From Nemania diffusa (lineage: Eukaryota > Ascomycota > Sordariomycetes > Xylariales > Xylariaceae), in NCBI GenBank assembly GCA_038501195.1, contig JBBPUQ010000003.1:4308501-4372500 (forward strand): a stretch of DNA of 64,000 nt, given 5' to 3'. The position numbers and the translations under genes were made by a program. The notes below the pieces were generated by a model, which was not told where the DNA came from, made no database searches, and saw nothing but the letters and a program-made list of their open reading frames with translations. This document shows positions 1 to 10,452 of the stretch, one piece after another (position 1 is the stretch's first letter; each line of letters opens with the position of its first letter).

Positions 1-35
1 TGCTCCGCGCTTGTCTGGCACTGACATGACTCTAG

Positions 36-1662
36 GATCTCGAGGTCCGGCGTCGCTACTCGGAATTTGCATCTTTACGTGATGCTCTGACCAAGCTGCA
101 TCCCACACTTGTCATTCCCCCCATCCCCGAGAAGCACACTATGGCAGATTACGCTGCAAACCCAACCAATGCAAAGCAAGATCAGCAAATTATAGATTTA
201 CGCAAGCGCATGCTTGCTGTCTTCTTAAACCGCTGTCGAAGAATGGATCAAGTGAGGGAGGACGGGATCTTATGGAGGTTTCTAGATCCCAATGTTAGTT
301 GGGTACGTTATCATTCCATTCCCATCCCGCTTTTGAAGTGAAGGGCTAACGCTAACATCAACACAGAATGAGGTCCTTCATTCGCATCCTCTATCATCTA
401 TCCCCAAGTCCATTTTAAAAGCACCTCCCCTGGACACAGGAAATCCTACTCCGGCGCATGCTTATTTGCCAGTGCCCAGCTCCTCGGCAAAGCTGAAGAA
501 CACGGCAAATCCCTCTCCAAACCCAGCTTTTGAAAGCTCGGGTACAGTTGCATCCCAGGTGTTGCGTCGATTCCCTCCCGAGGCCCGAGAATTGTCTGAA
601 CACGACCTAGATCCCTACTTCATCGCTTTTGAATCATCTATAAAAGAGCTTGAGAATGCGTTGATGGGACCAATGGAAAAAGTGAATCGTCGTACTCTTA
701 GTCATCTAAGCGCTCTAGCCACAGATCTTTCTGATTTAGGCGCTAAATTTAATGCTTTCGCACTATCAGAGCCTTCTGCATCGCTCGCAGCAGCTATTGA
801 GCGGGTTGGCCAGGCCGCAGATTCCTCATATATAGCAACTGAGGAGCTCTCCAGTTCCCTCGGTGCTAATTTTGCCGAGCCAATGAGAGAAAATGCTCAG
901 TTTGCTGGTGTTGTCCGAAGCGTTTTACGCTATCGGGTTCTAAAGAGAGTCCAGCAAGAGATGACCAATGACGATCTAGTGAAAAAGAAGGCACTTCTCG
1001 AACAGTTAGAAAGCAGCGAGGCTGAAGCAAGAAGGATCGAGCACTATCTTAGTAGTAGTCAGCAAATCGGAGGAACCCATCATGTTCAACCTCCAAGAAG
1101 ATCATCTAGTATGAAGGAAACTTCGTCGCACTATAGGGAGGGCAGCGGCGAGGATACTGCTTCTATCGACTCCGATTTTCCTCCTAGTCATGGTGATATG
1201 TCTTCTGCGCCATCTGCAAGAGTGGGTGCTCCAGAGCGTCCAGTTGCTACCCCGACACACAGAAAGGTCGCTAGTGGGAACTCTATTACGAACAAGATCT
1301 TCGGACCAATCCGTCACGCGATTCAGGGCGTTGCCGACGTTGATCCTGAGAGAACGCGTCGTGACACTATTGGGAAGACGCGAGAGAGCATCGAACAACT
1401 TGAACAAGCCCAGGTAGCGGTAGCACAGGATGTGCGAGCCGCAAGTTCTAGCATCTTACAAGACTTGAAAAGGTTTCAGAACGAAAAAGAAGATGATTTG
1501 AAACGATATATGGTAAGGCCCTCTTTCACTATTTTGTATTGCGGGAACTAATCAGATACCGCGTAGCTTGCTTATGCCAAAAGCCAGATCGAATGGGCGA
1601 AGAAAAACAAGGAAACTTGGGAGGAAGCCAAGGCTGAGGTTGACAAAATCGACGAGGTTTAG
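36..1662 (+). CDS. SNX41: Sorting nexin Snx41 (PX-BAR), 5' end outside window
   Basis: Endosomal sorting nexin that binds PI3P through a PX domain and, with Snx4-type partners, recycles cargo from endosomes to the Golgi; the family also supports selective autophagy. Visible exons are 36-302, 367-1512 and 1567-1662. All junctions are GT-AG and phase 0. The window opens in an intron that ends with tctag at 31-35. The first visible exon carries the second half of the PX domain (RRYSEF, then the PPIPEK loop and RKRMLAVFLNRC). The long second exon has the helical BAR-like region (about 600-1050) followed by a Ser-rich spacer and a coiled coil. The protein ends with a short conserved tail (IEWAKKNKETWEEAK). 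The next gene is convergent. The family call rests on the PX loop and the tail; Atg20 is the nearest alternative. Confidence 0.85.
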
Positions 1663-2159
1663 AACGTGTCTAAACACGGGAGTTTCCATAGAAAAAGTCT
1701 TCGGAATAATAGGCATCTCGGAGGCGCCTGGCTTGCATCGCTCAATATCATTATGTAGACAGTCTGAGATGACCCAGTTTGGTTTGGCATGGATACCTAG
1801 GTTAATGAGATGAGCATGATATGGGTTGCCGAGTATACATTTTGATATGATAGCCGGTAAAACACCTATATTCGAGTGGAATTTAGTCTGCTCTTGAATT
1901 ACGATCCTCGGTTTATGTGCATCTTTAATCGCGTGAAGCGTGATAATATTTTATACTTACATTTCTACAGACCAGCCGGCCCATTCTATCTCATTGAGCC
2001 CATCATATATTATATTTTTATTATATTTTCAATGTCCATGATACTCCCAGCTAGAAGGCCCACTTCCTTCGTTCATCTTTCTTCGTCCCAAGCTTCTCCG
2101 CGTCTCTTCGTTTAGTTTGTATTGCACGTCGACGATGCGAGACAGCCGGCACGTTTGAC
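1663..2159. other. Convergent 3' intergenic region, no gene seen
   Basis: About 500 bases between the SNX41 stop and the stop of the minus-strand V-ATPase gene. It must hold both 3' UTRs. AT-rich stretches near 1940-2030 could serve polyadenylation, but no coding or RNA gene is visible. Confidence 0.6.
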
Positions 2160-3082
2160 TTAGTACAGACACTGTGTCACGTTCTGCTTCGACCTCGTGA
2201 GCATCAACACGCAAACCACGACCCCGTAGAGCCCCAAGACCTCGGCGAAGATGAGGATCAACACCATGCCGATGTACAGGCGCGGCTGCTGCGTACTAGC
2301 GCGGACTGTCACCGTGGTAAAGATTAGGTCTAGTTGATATTTGCGGAGGGGGGTTGCGTATGTAGGATGGGAGGGGGTTTAAGGGGAGGGGAATAGGAGC
2401 ATAAGATGAAGAAGCGTCAACGCACCGCCGGCGTCTCCTACGATGCCGATCGCGAACCCGGCCGCGAGCCCGCAGAGCCCGACGGAGATCCCGGCGCCGA
2501 GTTGCATGAAGCCCTGGTACAGCGGCATCTTCTCGTCGAGGTCGCCCTGGATTATCACGCTTGAGACCAGGCCGTAGATGGAGAGGATCTGCGCCATGAT
2601 TGCGCATAGCCTATCACGGGGCGGGTGGTTAGTGGCCTGGTATAATTCTCCGTATTATGCGTATGCATTGCTATGTCGTGGGCAGCACCAACGGTGGTGA
2701 AATATATTGGGGATCGGAAGGAAGGGGTGTATATACGTGTTCTGCATCAGCCGCTCTGGCCGTATTATCCCCGAGGAGAAGATGGCTCCGGCGGACTTTG
2801 CCGTTCCGTAGGAAGCCCCGATCACGGTGAAGATGATGGAGGCGGCACAGCCCATCACGCCGAAGAACGACTGCTCCGTGGTGTTGTTGGGTTAGCCATG
2901 GGGGCGTGGCGCTCGCCGGCGGACTTCGGGATACGTACGGCATATGCGGGACTGTTCGGGAGAGGAAAAGTTAGCCGACGTCAGGGGAAGTATAGAGTGT
3001 ATATTCTAGTGCGAGAGGAGGCGAGTGTTGGCCGAGCCGAGAGTTTCAAGGCTTACCAACGCGCATCAGTATACTGGTCCAT
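2160..3082 (-). CDS. V-type ATPase proteolipid subunit c (or c'), five exons
   Basis: Membrane-ring proteolipid of the V0 sector, which carries protons across the vacuolar or endosomal membrane. Reading the minus strand gives exons 3082-3057, 2951-2939 (a 13-bp micro-exon), 2870-2737, 2610-2426 and 2305-2160. Together they make 504 bp and 167 aa, every intron is GT-AG, and all phases close. Four hydrophobic helices are seen, with GASYGTAKS in helix 1 and [18 protein letters not shown] before helix 4. The proton-binding glutamate lies in [11 protein letters not shown] (about E141). The usual RPDLM-KNIVPVVMAG segment is replaced by [16 protein letters not shown] and the C-terminus is extended ([10 protein letters not shown]). 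It may therefore be a diverged paralog rather than the main vma-3 gene. A c' (Vma11) role is possible. Confidence 0.85.
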
Positions 3083-3698
3083 TTTGAATCGCTTAGACCA
3101 CCAATGTGAATTCCTGGTTTAATGCTAGATAGGCCGCAAATTCAAGGCAGCTAAGGTGTCACAAGCTGTATCTTTACCATGTAACGGTGGGAAGCTTGCA
3201 AGAAAGCTGGTTGTCATATGCTGCTTATAGGAAACTCCTCGCTGGTACTTATCTCTGTGACAATAGAGTAATTATGCGTCAGCCTAATTAAAGCTACACT
3301 GTACCCTTTCTTCTCTACTCGGTAAGCTTGTGGCTTTTCAGGCAGAAGAATAAGAGAACCGCTTATTGGTTCCGTGCCGCAAGTCCATGTCATAGGAGCA
3401 CATATCCAATCTACAATATTTAAGAGATAGGTTCAGTCTCAACACGAGCAAATGCGAAATTAATATTTATATACAGCGTTTCGATAAGAAAGGAGGTAGT
3501 ATGCAGAACTAGAAAAGGGCATGTTGCTCAACAATACCGAGTATAGTAATACTTTGACCCGGTCTCAGGCTTTTAGAAGTAAATCTCGAGAATGTTCGAG
3601 ACCTTACTCATTCTAAGCATTACTCAATTGCTTTCTGTTGTGGTGGACGAGTCGGTAAGCGATGCTGATTGTTCGCAAATAGGTAGTTGCCTGAACGG
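3083..3698. other. Intergenic, upstream of the V-ATPase gene
   Basis: No credible coding region. It should include the promoter of the minus-strand proteolipid gene. It ends at the left target-site copy of the MITE at 3707. Confidence 0.5.
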
Positions 3699-3706
3699 CC
3701 TCGTGT

Positions 3707-4189
3707 AGGGTGGGCCATTACCACATTATCCGACATAACTTTTTTATTTCGTTTTATTTAAATCAAAAGATAGATTATAGGTCTGCTACATATATTATAT
3801 CTCGCGCAAAAAATATTTTCGTACATTTATAGCTTTATATTTATTAACAGAAATAAAGTTGCTATATAAAGGCGTAAGTAGCTCTGCTTCTGTATAGTTC
3901 TAGCTGCTTAGCAGTTAAAGCGCGACTGCATACACAAGCCGTACAGCTATAATATAAGCTAATATTATACAAGTTACTGCTAATGGAGCAATAATTACAG
4001 TCGGTACGCTTTTAGTACAGCGATTTAAATTACACTTTTATATACTGACTTTGTTTTATTAACGTATATTTAGTCCGATAAAGTATTTTAACGTTAGTTC
4101 TGAATATAATTCGAGTTGTAATAGGTAATTGATTTTTCAAATCCGGGGTAAAAAAAGTTATGTCGGATAATGTGGTAATGGCCCACCGT
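3707..4189. mobile_element. hAT-like MITE with 37-bp perfect terminal inverted repeats
   Basis: Non-autonomous DNA transposon of 483 bp. The left arm 3709-3745 (GGTGGGCCATTACCACATTA...) is the exact reverse complement of 4151-4187, and the ends read AGGGTGGGCC and ACGGTGGGCC. It is flanked by an imperfect 8-bp direct repeat, cctcgtgt at 3699-3706 and cctcgtgc at 4190-4197. Eight-bp target duplications are typical of hAT transposases, so a hAT mobiliser is inferred. The interior is AT-rich and has no transposase. The short minus-strand ORF across its right end is not a gene. Confidence 0.8.
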
Positions 4190-4197
4190 CCTCGTGC

Positions 4198-4764
4198 TTC
4201 TGCGCAGGGCTTATTTGCCAAGGAATGCATCGGTTTAGAACGATGCTAATAAATCACCAGATCAAAACAGACGAACTCTGTTACATACTCTTTCGCGTTT
4301 ACTAGGCACTACCTGCCCGCTTTCTAATACGCCTACGTTATTAAACAGCAGATGCTCACTAAAACTAATTGAAGCTTACATATATCCCCAAAATACGAAA
4401 GCGGCCGATAACGTTCCGCCATCTATCTAATACGATGAGTAGTCGCCTTGACGACAGGTCGAGCTGAATTATAGTTATGGCGGCGACTCCGTAGCATCTA
4501 TGCGCACACAAAGAGGATCATGGTTCGCCAGCCTCAATCAAATCCAGTTAGCTTCTATCGAGAGCCGCGCTCTCGTGGGTAGGTAATCACTACCTACCAA
4601 GGAAAGCGGGGGTGTATGCGAAACGGAAAGACGCGAAGGATTGTTTCGGGAATCTGCGAATCACTTCATAGCCATCAGTATTGATACACCTCGCAGCCCG
4701 TTCTGAATTCAACCAGCCAGAGTCGCTTGACGTCTGCAGCCGATGGGGTCGAAAATCTTGCAGT
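4198..4764. other. Intergenic leader of the HET gene
   Basis: Promoter and leader of the HET-domain gene. The reading frame is open upstream of the chosen ATG to about 4681 but holds no other in-frame ATG. No other feature is seen. Confidence 0.5.
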
Positions 4765-7290
4765 ATGGATTGGACAAGCAATGGGCTCGATGGGAATGTA
4801 TCATTTATCTCGTCATATTCTCATTTCGCGAAATCACTTGCTAGTGACCCGAAGCCATTCAACCCAGCAACAGATCTGCCCGAGGCCAGGCTAAACAAAA
4901 TCTCTGAATGGGGAGATGAGTCGCCTAAGGTGGTGGCGGGAGAAACGGCTACTGCACAACTAATTGCTCCTCGCCACCCCTGCGAGCTGCTTGCTGAGCA
5001 TTGGGACGAGGTCTTCGACCGGTATCCTTGGGCGACACATTGGTTCCAATGCGAAATCCGCTCTGTATCAAGATCTTCAGCCTGTGCCCTATGTCGGCTG
5101 TTTGCCCGGGCGCCCATTGTGACCGAGGCGAACGAGTACGGTCCGAGTTCCTTCGGCGTGTATACGGTTAACTTGCTTGGCGAGCGGGAAAGGCTAGTAG
5201 CCGATAACTGTTCCCCTGAACATTACATCATGGGACTCACCGTCAGTGTGGGCGACCATCGACGACCTCTGAAACACTTGAAGGGGCTGTCGAGGAGGAA
5301 TCATCGTCATGGCACCCAAGGCCTCATCGTGCCCGCAATCAAGCAAGGCGATGAGCATGAATATCGTTCACCTTATATGGCTCGTTTGATCGATCCTAAA
5401 CAGGTCGATTTCGGTCTGCTTCGGCAATGGATCAACAAATGTCAAACTGACCACACTGACTGCCAGCCGCCCCCAAGGTCTATTGATCAACTAGGAGTCA
5501 CTTTGATGGTTGTTGATTGCCAATCAAAATCTAAAGTCCCTCTGGCGCAAGGTGAGCGGTATCTAGCTCTCAGCTATCGATGGGGGGAGCCACCTGAGTG
5601 TGACGATCCATGGGCTGTATCCGCGGCGCCCCGGACTGTGCGAGATGCAATGGATCTCACTCTAAAGCTGGGGTTTCGGTACCTCTGGGTAGACCGTCAC
5701 TGTATCGACCAGAACGACAAAGTAAAAAAGGCCAAGGATTTGACTATAATGGACCATATATACGAGAACGCAACCTTAACTATTGTTGCCATGGCCGGAA
5801 GCGACGATACTTATGGTCTCCCCGGACTTGGAACTCAGCCTGTAGTGTTGCGAAACGAGCCACCACAAGCGACTTTTGCAGGGCGTACGCTCGTGTTGCT
5901 AAACCCCGATATTTTGACTTCGGTGAAGGAATCGGAATGGGCGACTCGGGCTTGGACATTCCAAGAAGCATTACTGTCCAAGCGCTGTCTCCTATTCACG
6001 CCAGACCAGGTTTATTTCATATGTAGAACGACGTACTGGAGCGAACTTTTGCCCAACTTCCCAAATATCAGGCCACTGGGGGCAGGCAATGCAGTCACCG
6101 AGTATGACCCTTATTCAGGCTCAGACCCAGAGGTGACGCTTTCCAACCTCTTTTACTTCGAGAAGGGCGGTCTCGAGGGGGCATCGAGCGAGCTGGCCGG
6201 GTTCGAACACGACGTCAACATATATCTGAAAAGACTGATGGGAGATCAAAGCGACGGGCTGAATGCCTTCCGAGGCATCTTGAGTCGCTCGGTCTACTGG
6301 AGCTACTACGGCGTTCCGCTTATCACAAGAGCCGGTCGTGAACTGTCAAAAACAAGGAAACGCAAAGAGGCATGGCAAGTCCTGCCAGTTCTACCTGGAA
6401 CGGTCAGCAACAGCGTCCGCATCCTCGCCGACAAGTATGCTAGAGACCGACGCATGGAAAAGATGATCGCGGCGGCGGCATCAGCGGCCCCGAAAAGGCG
6501 ACAGCGGAAGACGATATTCGGCAGCACTTACTACGACTACTACACGTACGACTGCCTGCCTGGCGCCGGCGAGCCCTTCCACCCATCGCCCACGCTCGCC
6601 TTCCTCTACGGGTTGGGATGGAAAGTCGATCCTGGGACGACCTGCCATCGGCGACCGCCCATGCCCAGCTGGTCCTGGGTCAGCGTCTACGGGGGCGCCC
6701 TCTCCTTCCCCGCCAACCTAGACGGCGCAAAAGAGCTACCGACAGACGTGCTCACGATGCCGAGCAGCGACGTCAAGGTGTGGCTGCCGGCCGACAACGC
6801 GCAGCCACCAACGTGGGTAGAGTTCGACGAGAAGTTCCAGGACAGTAGTAGTAGTTCAAGCAAGTTAATGCCCGAGGCCAGCCCCCTAATCCGACTCCAG
6901 TCGCGCGTGGGCGACATAGCGCAGGTTGTCTTCCAGCCCCGGGCGGGCGACGGCGACTACGACCACTGTAAAGTATTCGTCTCCATCGCCGGGCTGGCCT
7001 CCGCCACGCCGCCGTACGAGATGCGCGTCGACTGCGTCGAGGAGCTGCCTCCCCACGCGCCCGGCGAGGAGGCGGCCTGGCGCGACCTGGGCTGGAAGTT
7101 CGCGCTGGCCAGCCGCGCGTCGATATACAACCCCGAGCCGGCGCGCAGACACATGTGGGCGGACTGGCAGCCCACCAACACGTTTCTCGTCGTCAGGCCG
7201 GTCGGGCGGCTCTGGAAGCGGGTTGGGCTTCTCGAGACCAGGGACGCGCTGTATCGGGATGTGGAGGGGGGGACGGTTGTGCTGGCTTAG
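4765..7290 (+). CDS. HET-domain (heterokaryon incompatibility) protein
   Basis: Single-exon protein of 841 aa. HET proteins of filamentous ascomycetes act in non-self recognition and can trigger cell death after hyphal fusion. Before the domain is the usual Cys motif (ACALCRLFARAP) near residues 110-120. The HET domain runs from about 265: LALSYRWGE, then FRYLWVDRHCIDQ, IYENATLTIVA and WATRAWTFQEALLSKRCLLF. The canonical LWIDsLCI motif reads LWVDRHCI here. The C-terminal half has the common PSWSWVSVYGG motif and no recognised effector domain. Start chosen at the first in-frame ATG (4765). No partner gene (SNARE or NLR type) lies beside it, so its allorecognition role is inferred from family only. 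Confidence 0.9.
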   Translation: MDWTSNGLDGNVSFISSYSHFAKSLASDPKPFNPATDLPEARLNKISEWGDESPKVVAGETATAQLIAPRHPCELLAEHWDEVFDRYPWATHWFQCEIRSVSRSSACALCRLFARAPIVTEANEYGPSSFGVYTVNLLGERERLVADNCSPEHYIMGLTVSVGDHRRPLKHLKGLSRRNHRHGTQGLIVPAIKQGDEHEYRSPYMARLIDPKQVDFGLLRQWINKCQTDHTDCQPPPRSIDQLGVTLMVVDCQSKSKVPLAQGERYLALSYRWGEPPECDDPWAVSAAPRTVRDAMDLTLKLGFRYLWVDRHCIDQNDKVKKAKDLTIMDHIYENATLTIVAMAGSDDTYGLPGLGTQPVVLRNEPPQATFAGRTLVLLNPDILTSVKESEWATRAWTFQEALLSKRCLLFTPDQVYFICRTTYWSELLPNFPNIRPLGAGNAVTEYDPYSGSDPEVTLSNLFYFEKGGLEGASSELAGFEHDVNIYLKRLMGDQSDGLNAFRGILSRSVYWSYYGVPLITRAGRELSKTRKRKEAWQVLPVLPGTVSNSVRILADKYARDRRMEKMIAAAASAAPKRRQRKTIFGSTYYDYYTYDCLPGAGEPFHPSPTLAFLYGLGWKVDPGTTCHRRPPMPSWSWVSVYGGALSFPANLDGAKELPTDVLTMPSSDVKVWLPADNAQPPTWVEFDEKFQDSSSSSSKLMPEASPLIRLQSRVGDIAQVVFQPRAGDGDYDHCKVFVSIAGLASATPPYEMRVDCVEELPPHAPGEEAAWRDLGWKFALASRASIYNPEPARRHMWADWQPTNTFLVVRPVGRLWKRVGLLETRDALYRDVEGGTVVLA

Positions 7291-7497
7291 GGCGCTATCT
7301 ACGTGACTGTATCTACGGCTATTACACATGCGCTTGCTACGACGGCATTTTCCGTCATTCGACATGATCCCTAGGTGTCCCATATTTGATAGGTTTGTCA
7401 ACCAGGCGGCGTAGAGAACATCTCCACAGCGTCGTGGAGCTCTAGTATACACTAGGTAGGTGTTTGAGTATAAGCTTAATATTTAGATAGGTAAATC

Positions 7498-7667
7498 TAT
7501 CCCTTTAAGGGCCTCCTCGGCACAAGTGATTTAAATGATTTAAGTGTGGAATAACAGGGCCACTCACACGTTTATTTCCACTTAATAAACTTATTGTTTA
7601 GGCGTTCGTTATACAGCTGTAATATATTTATAAGTTTATTAAGTGGCCTTGTTATTCCACTTTTAAG
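7498..7667. repeat. Decayed hairpin element resembling the MITE at 37.6 kb
   Basis: Two arms, 7539-7563 and 7643-7667, are inverted repeats with about three mismatches around tggaataacaRggccac. A second complement (cttaataaactta / taagtttattaag) lies inside. The left edge from 7498 (TATCCCTTTAAGGGCC..TCGGCACA) resembles the terminal repeat of the element at 37620, differing mostly by transitions. The matching right end is not found. I infer a broken, mutated relic. Confidence 0.45.
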
Positions 7668-10452
7668 TCAAAGTGAAAGGTAGCAAATAGACCTACCAAC
7701 CTATTTCCGCTTTGAACTCGTCTACCTGGCGTCCTACTTTTCTCTGCGTAGACTCTCCGATCACACTTACTCATCCCATTGCGCAAGTTATCGCCATCTG
7801 CACCACCATTCGTCAGGCTTGCAGAGAATCGTCACTCGCTCGCCTGCCTCGGTCATCGTCGTTGACCCCACCCCCACCTACCCGACACCCGACACCTTAT
7901 CCCGCAGGTGATAATACCGGGAGGGGTTTAAGAGGGAAACTAACGCCGCGAGCCGGCGTCTCTGGCGCGGAATGCACGAGTAAATAGGTAGCTAGTCAAA
8001 ATCGAGCCTAGAGTTGACCACGACGACGACGAGTAGGATCTTACAGTTGTGGTGCATCCTGGTGTGGTTAGGTTCGATTCCTAACAGCGCTAAATGGTTT
8101 TCGCCTTTTAACTCATCTCTTACTACTTAGTAGCCCGCCCTACGGATGGGCAACAATGCGCTGATATAATTTGAAGCTGTTGGTCCCATTACGTACGCCC
8201 TGGGCGACCTAATGCTGACAGGGACCCGCGAGAAGAAATGCCTCCTGACTTTTGTAAGTAGGTATGCGTACACTACTGCGCCAACGTCATTGCCCGGCGG
8301 ATCCCACGGCAGCCCCAGTGGTTCAGATGTTGGTATTTTTGGATGAACTTGGGTCTTTTTTTGTGACACTGGGAATTGATGCATTAAAATCGCCTCATCG
8401 TGGAGTAAAGTGCGGGCTATGAGAGGTAGCGCGAATAAGCGCTGATGGCGCATCGTACTACGGTAAGCAAAGGGTGCCTTGAGGCCTCCATGTTAATAGG
8501 ACTACTACTGCCAACAATGTTTCTTAACCGCGCATCTGTGTTTCAGCAGATTATAATCTTATCTTATCATGTTTAATTGTTTGCTCATTGAATAACTTGT
8601 CGGATAATTTCCCCAAGTTACTTACATACATTATCTGAGTAAATAGTCCAAGACTATATTTAGTGTAGATGTTTGTTCTATATGTACAAGAGTATATCAT
8701 TCTCTGATCCTAACTCGGATAACCCCAATTACCTAACGCGGATTCTTGATTGGATCAGCGGCCAATCGGGGACTTGACTGGCCGTTAGTGTTTCCGGAAC
8801 GTGTGATCGCCGCAACCCCCGGTGCCTTTCGAAACGGCGCGCGTTGGGAGGAGAGAGCAATTGGCGGAGCCTGCCTGACACAAGGTAAGGCGTGTCAGGG
8901 GGGATGGCGCCAAGCCTCTGAAACGGGTGTCGGCACTTTTTCAAGGGACTTCTCGTGGGGGGGATCTGGAATCTATGTTCTGTGTCATTTACACCACGAA
9001 TTATCTACCAATTTACTCATTCTAGAAACAGGTACCAATTATACTGAGACGCCACCTACGTATACAAGTATGTAGGGAACTACTGCGTATAACCTATACT
9101 AACTGCTTATCTCCGAGGATCACGGGAATCTTTATAGCGTTTGTACATATTTTTATCCCACATAGGCCGAGCACCTACACTAGTCAGTTACTTAATTAGT
9201 AAGTGTAGGTAGTTAGTGAGTGGCAAAGACTTATTCGGCATTCGACACTTACATACACGCACACTCGCACACTAGACTACTACAAACACAGGTATGTATT
9301 GAGTATTCCAGATACCTACCTAGGCATGTATGGCCCTTGATCCTCTTTATGCAGCATGCAAAAGGGAGATAGATGCCTGCGGCATCCGCTGCCCAGGGCT
9401 CCGCCCGGGTGAAGCGCGCGAGTTGAAGGGAAAGTGAAAGAAGAAATTGCTACTACTAAAATAGTAAGGGGGACAACGTGGACGGCCGCGCGTCCGGTTC
9501 CGACTCGGTGTGCAACATAGCCTTATTGGTCCTCATCGCTGCATCGCATGCTGCCCCAATCCCTGTCTTGGCCTCGCCTGCTTTGGGAACAGCATGATTA
9601 CGTGGTGCCTGCTGCCCTTCGCTTTTCCCTCGCCTTTTTTTTCTTCCTTTTACTGTAAGTAGGTAGGAGACAGGTCTGTTTGTAGGCCCTACCTAGGGCA
9701 TGTATGGATGTATGGAGTGTATGGATGTAGGTACATACCTACATACGCATACCTGCCAACTCCTGTTGCGAGTCGCCTGACAAAAACCAAACCGATGGTG
9801 GCTCAGATTGTCAAGTCACGTCTCGTCCTAGAATGCTTGTTAGTGAGCCTGGCTCAGCTAGCGTTTCCGGTTTTAACTACTCGGACTCAGCCTCCAGCAT
9901 AAGACAAAAAGAGCACGTTGCTGCCGAGAAAGCCTTAAAGTAGTATGCTTGCTGTTTGATTATATTTTTTTGTTGTTCTCTTCTTTTCTAGGTTGCATTG
10001 AACGCTTTTGAGGCTCTGACTAGCATTATCATTATTATTCCTTTCCCCATATCTCATCTCATCTATCCTATCCTCCCTTCTCATATTGACTCGCTACTGT
10101 TCACTACCTATCCGTGATAGTGTATACCCACTGCAACGCCGCGCAAGGGTTACGAATCAGTTCCACTACTTTGGTTGAGTTCCCACCAGGGTCTCTCTCT
10201 TGGCTTGGCTTGGCTTGGCTCTGTTTTGCTGCACTTGGACTTGTATCACCAGAAAAAAGAAAATAACATATTAGAGCATCTGCGAGTCTGTTATAGAGAC
10301 TGCTTTATTTTTCCTTTTATGTTCGCGTTATAGAAGCAGACTTTGCTGTGTTTTGGATCTTATTGCACCCGGTGTTGCAACCCGACGACACGGTAACAAA
10401 CGCGCCGACTCCCAACGAATTCTACCGAAATCAGATATAGGTATCCGACAAA
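7668..10452. other. Gene-free intergenic region, about 2.8 kb
   Basis: No supported gene. It contains a perfect Pol III B-box sequence (GGTTCGATTCC, 8070-8080) without a foldable tRNA, a small hairpin near 9165-9215, many TAGGTA/TACCTA motifs (9205-9760), and a (ttggc)n run near 10199-10220. The last few hundred bases, CT-rich from 9990 on, are the likely promoter and leader of the aspartic protease gene. Confidence 0.5.

Noticed and set aside
2673..3122. 149-codon plus-strand frame over the V-ATPase gene
   Set aside because: Antisense to a fully phased, conserved gene.
6926..7306. 126-codon alternative frame in the HET gene
   Set aside because: Shadow frame caused by GC-rich third positions; no family features.
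8000..8090. tRNA gene
   Set aside because: Only the T-arm is present; the 3' strand CAGCGCT has no 5' partner within 100 bases and no anticodon stem forms.
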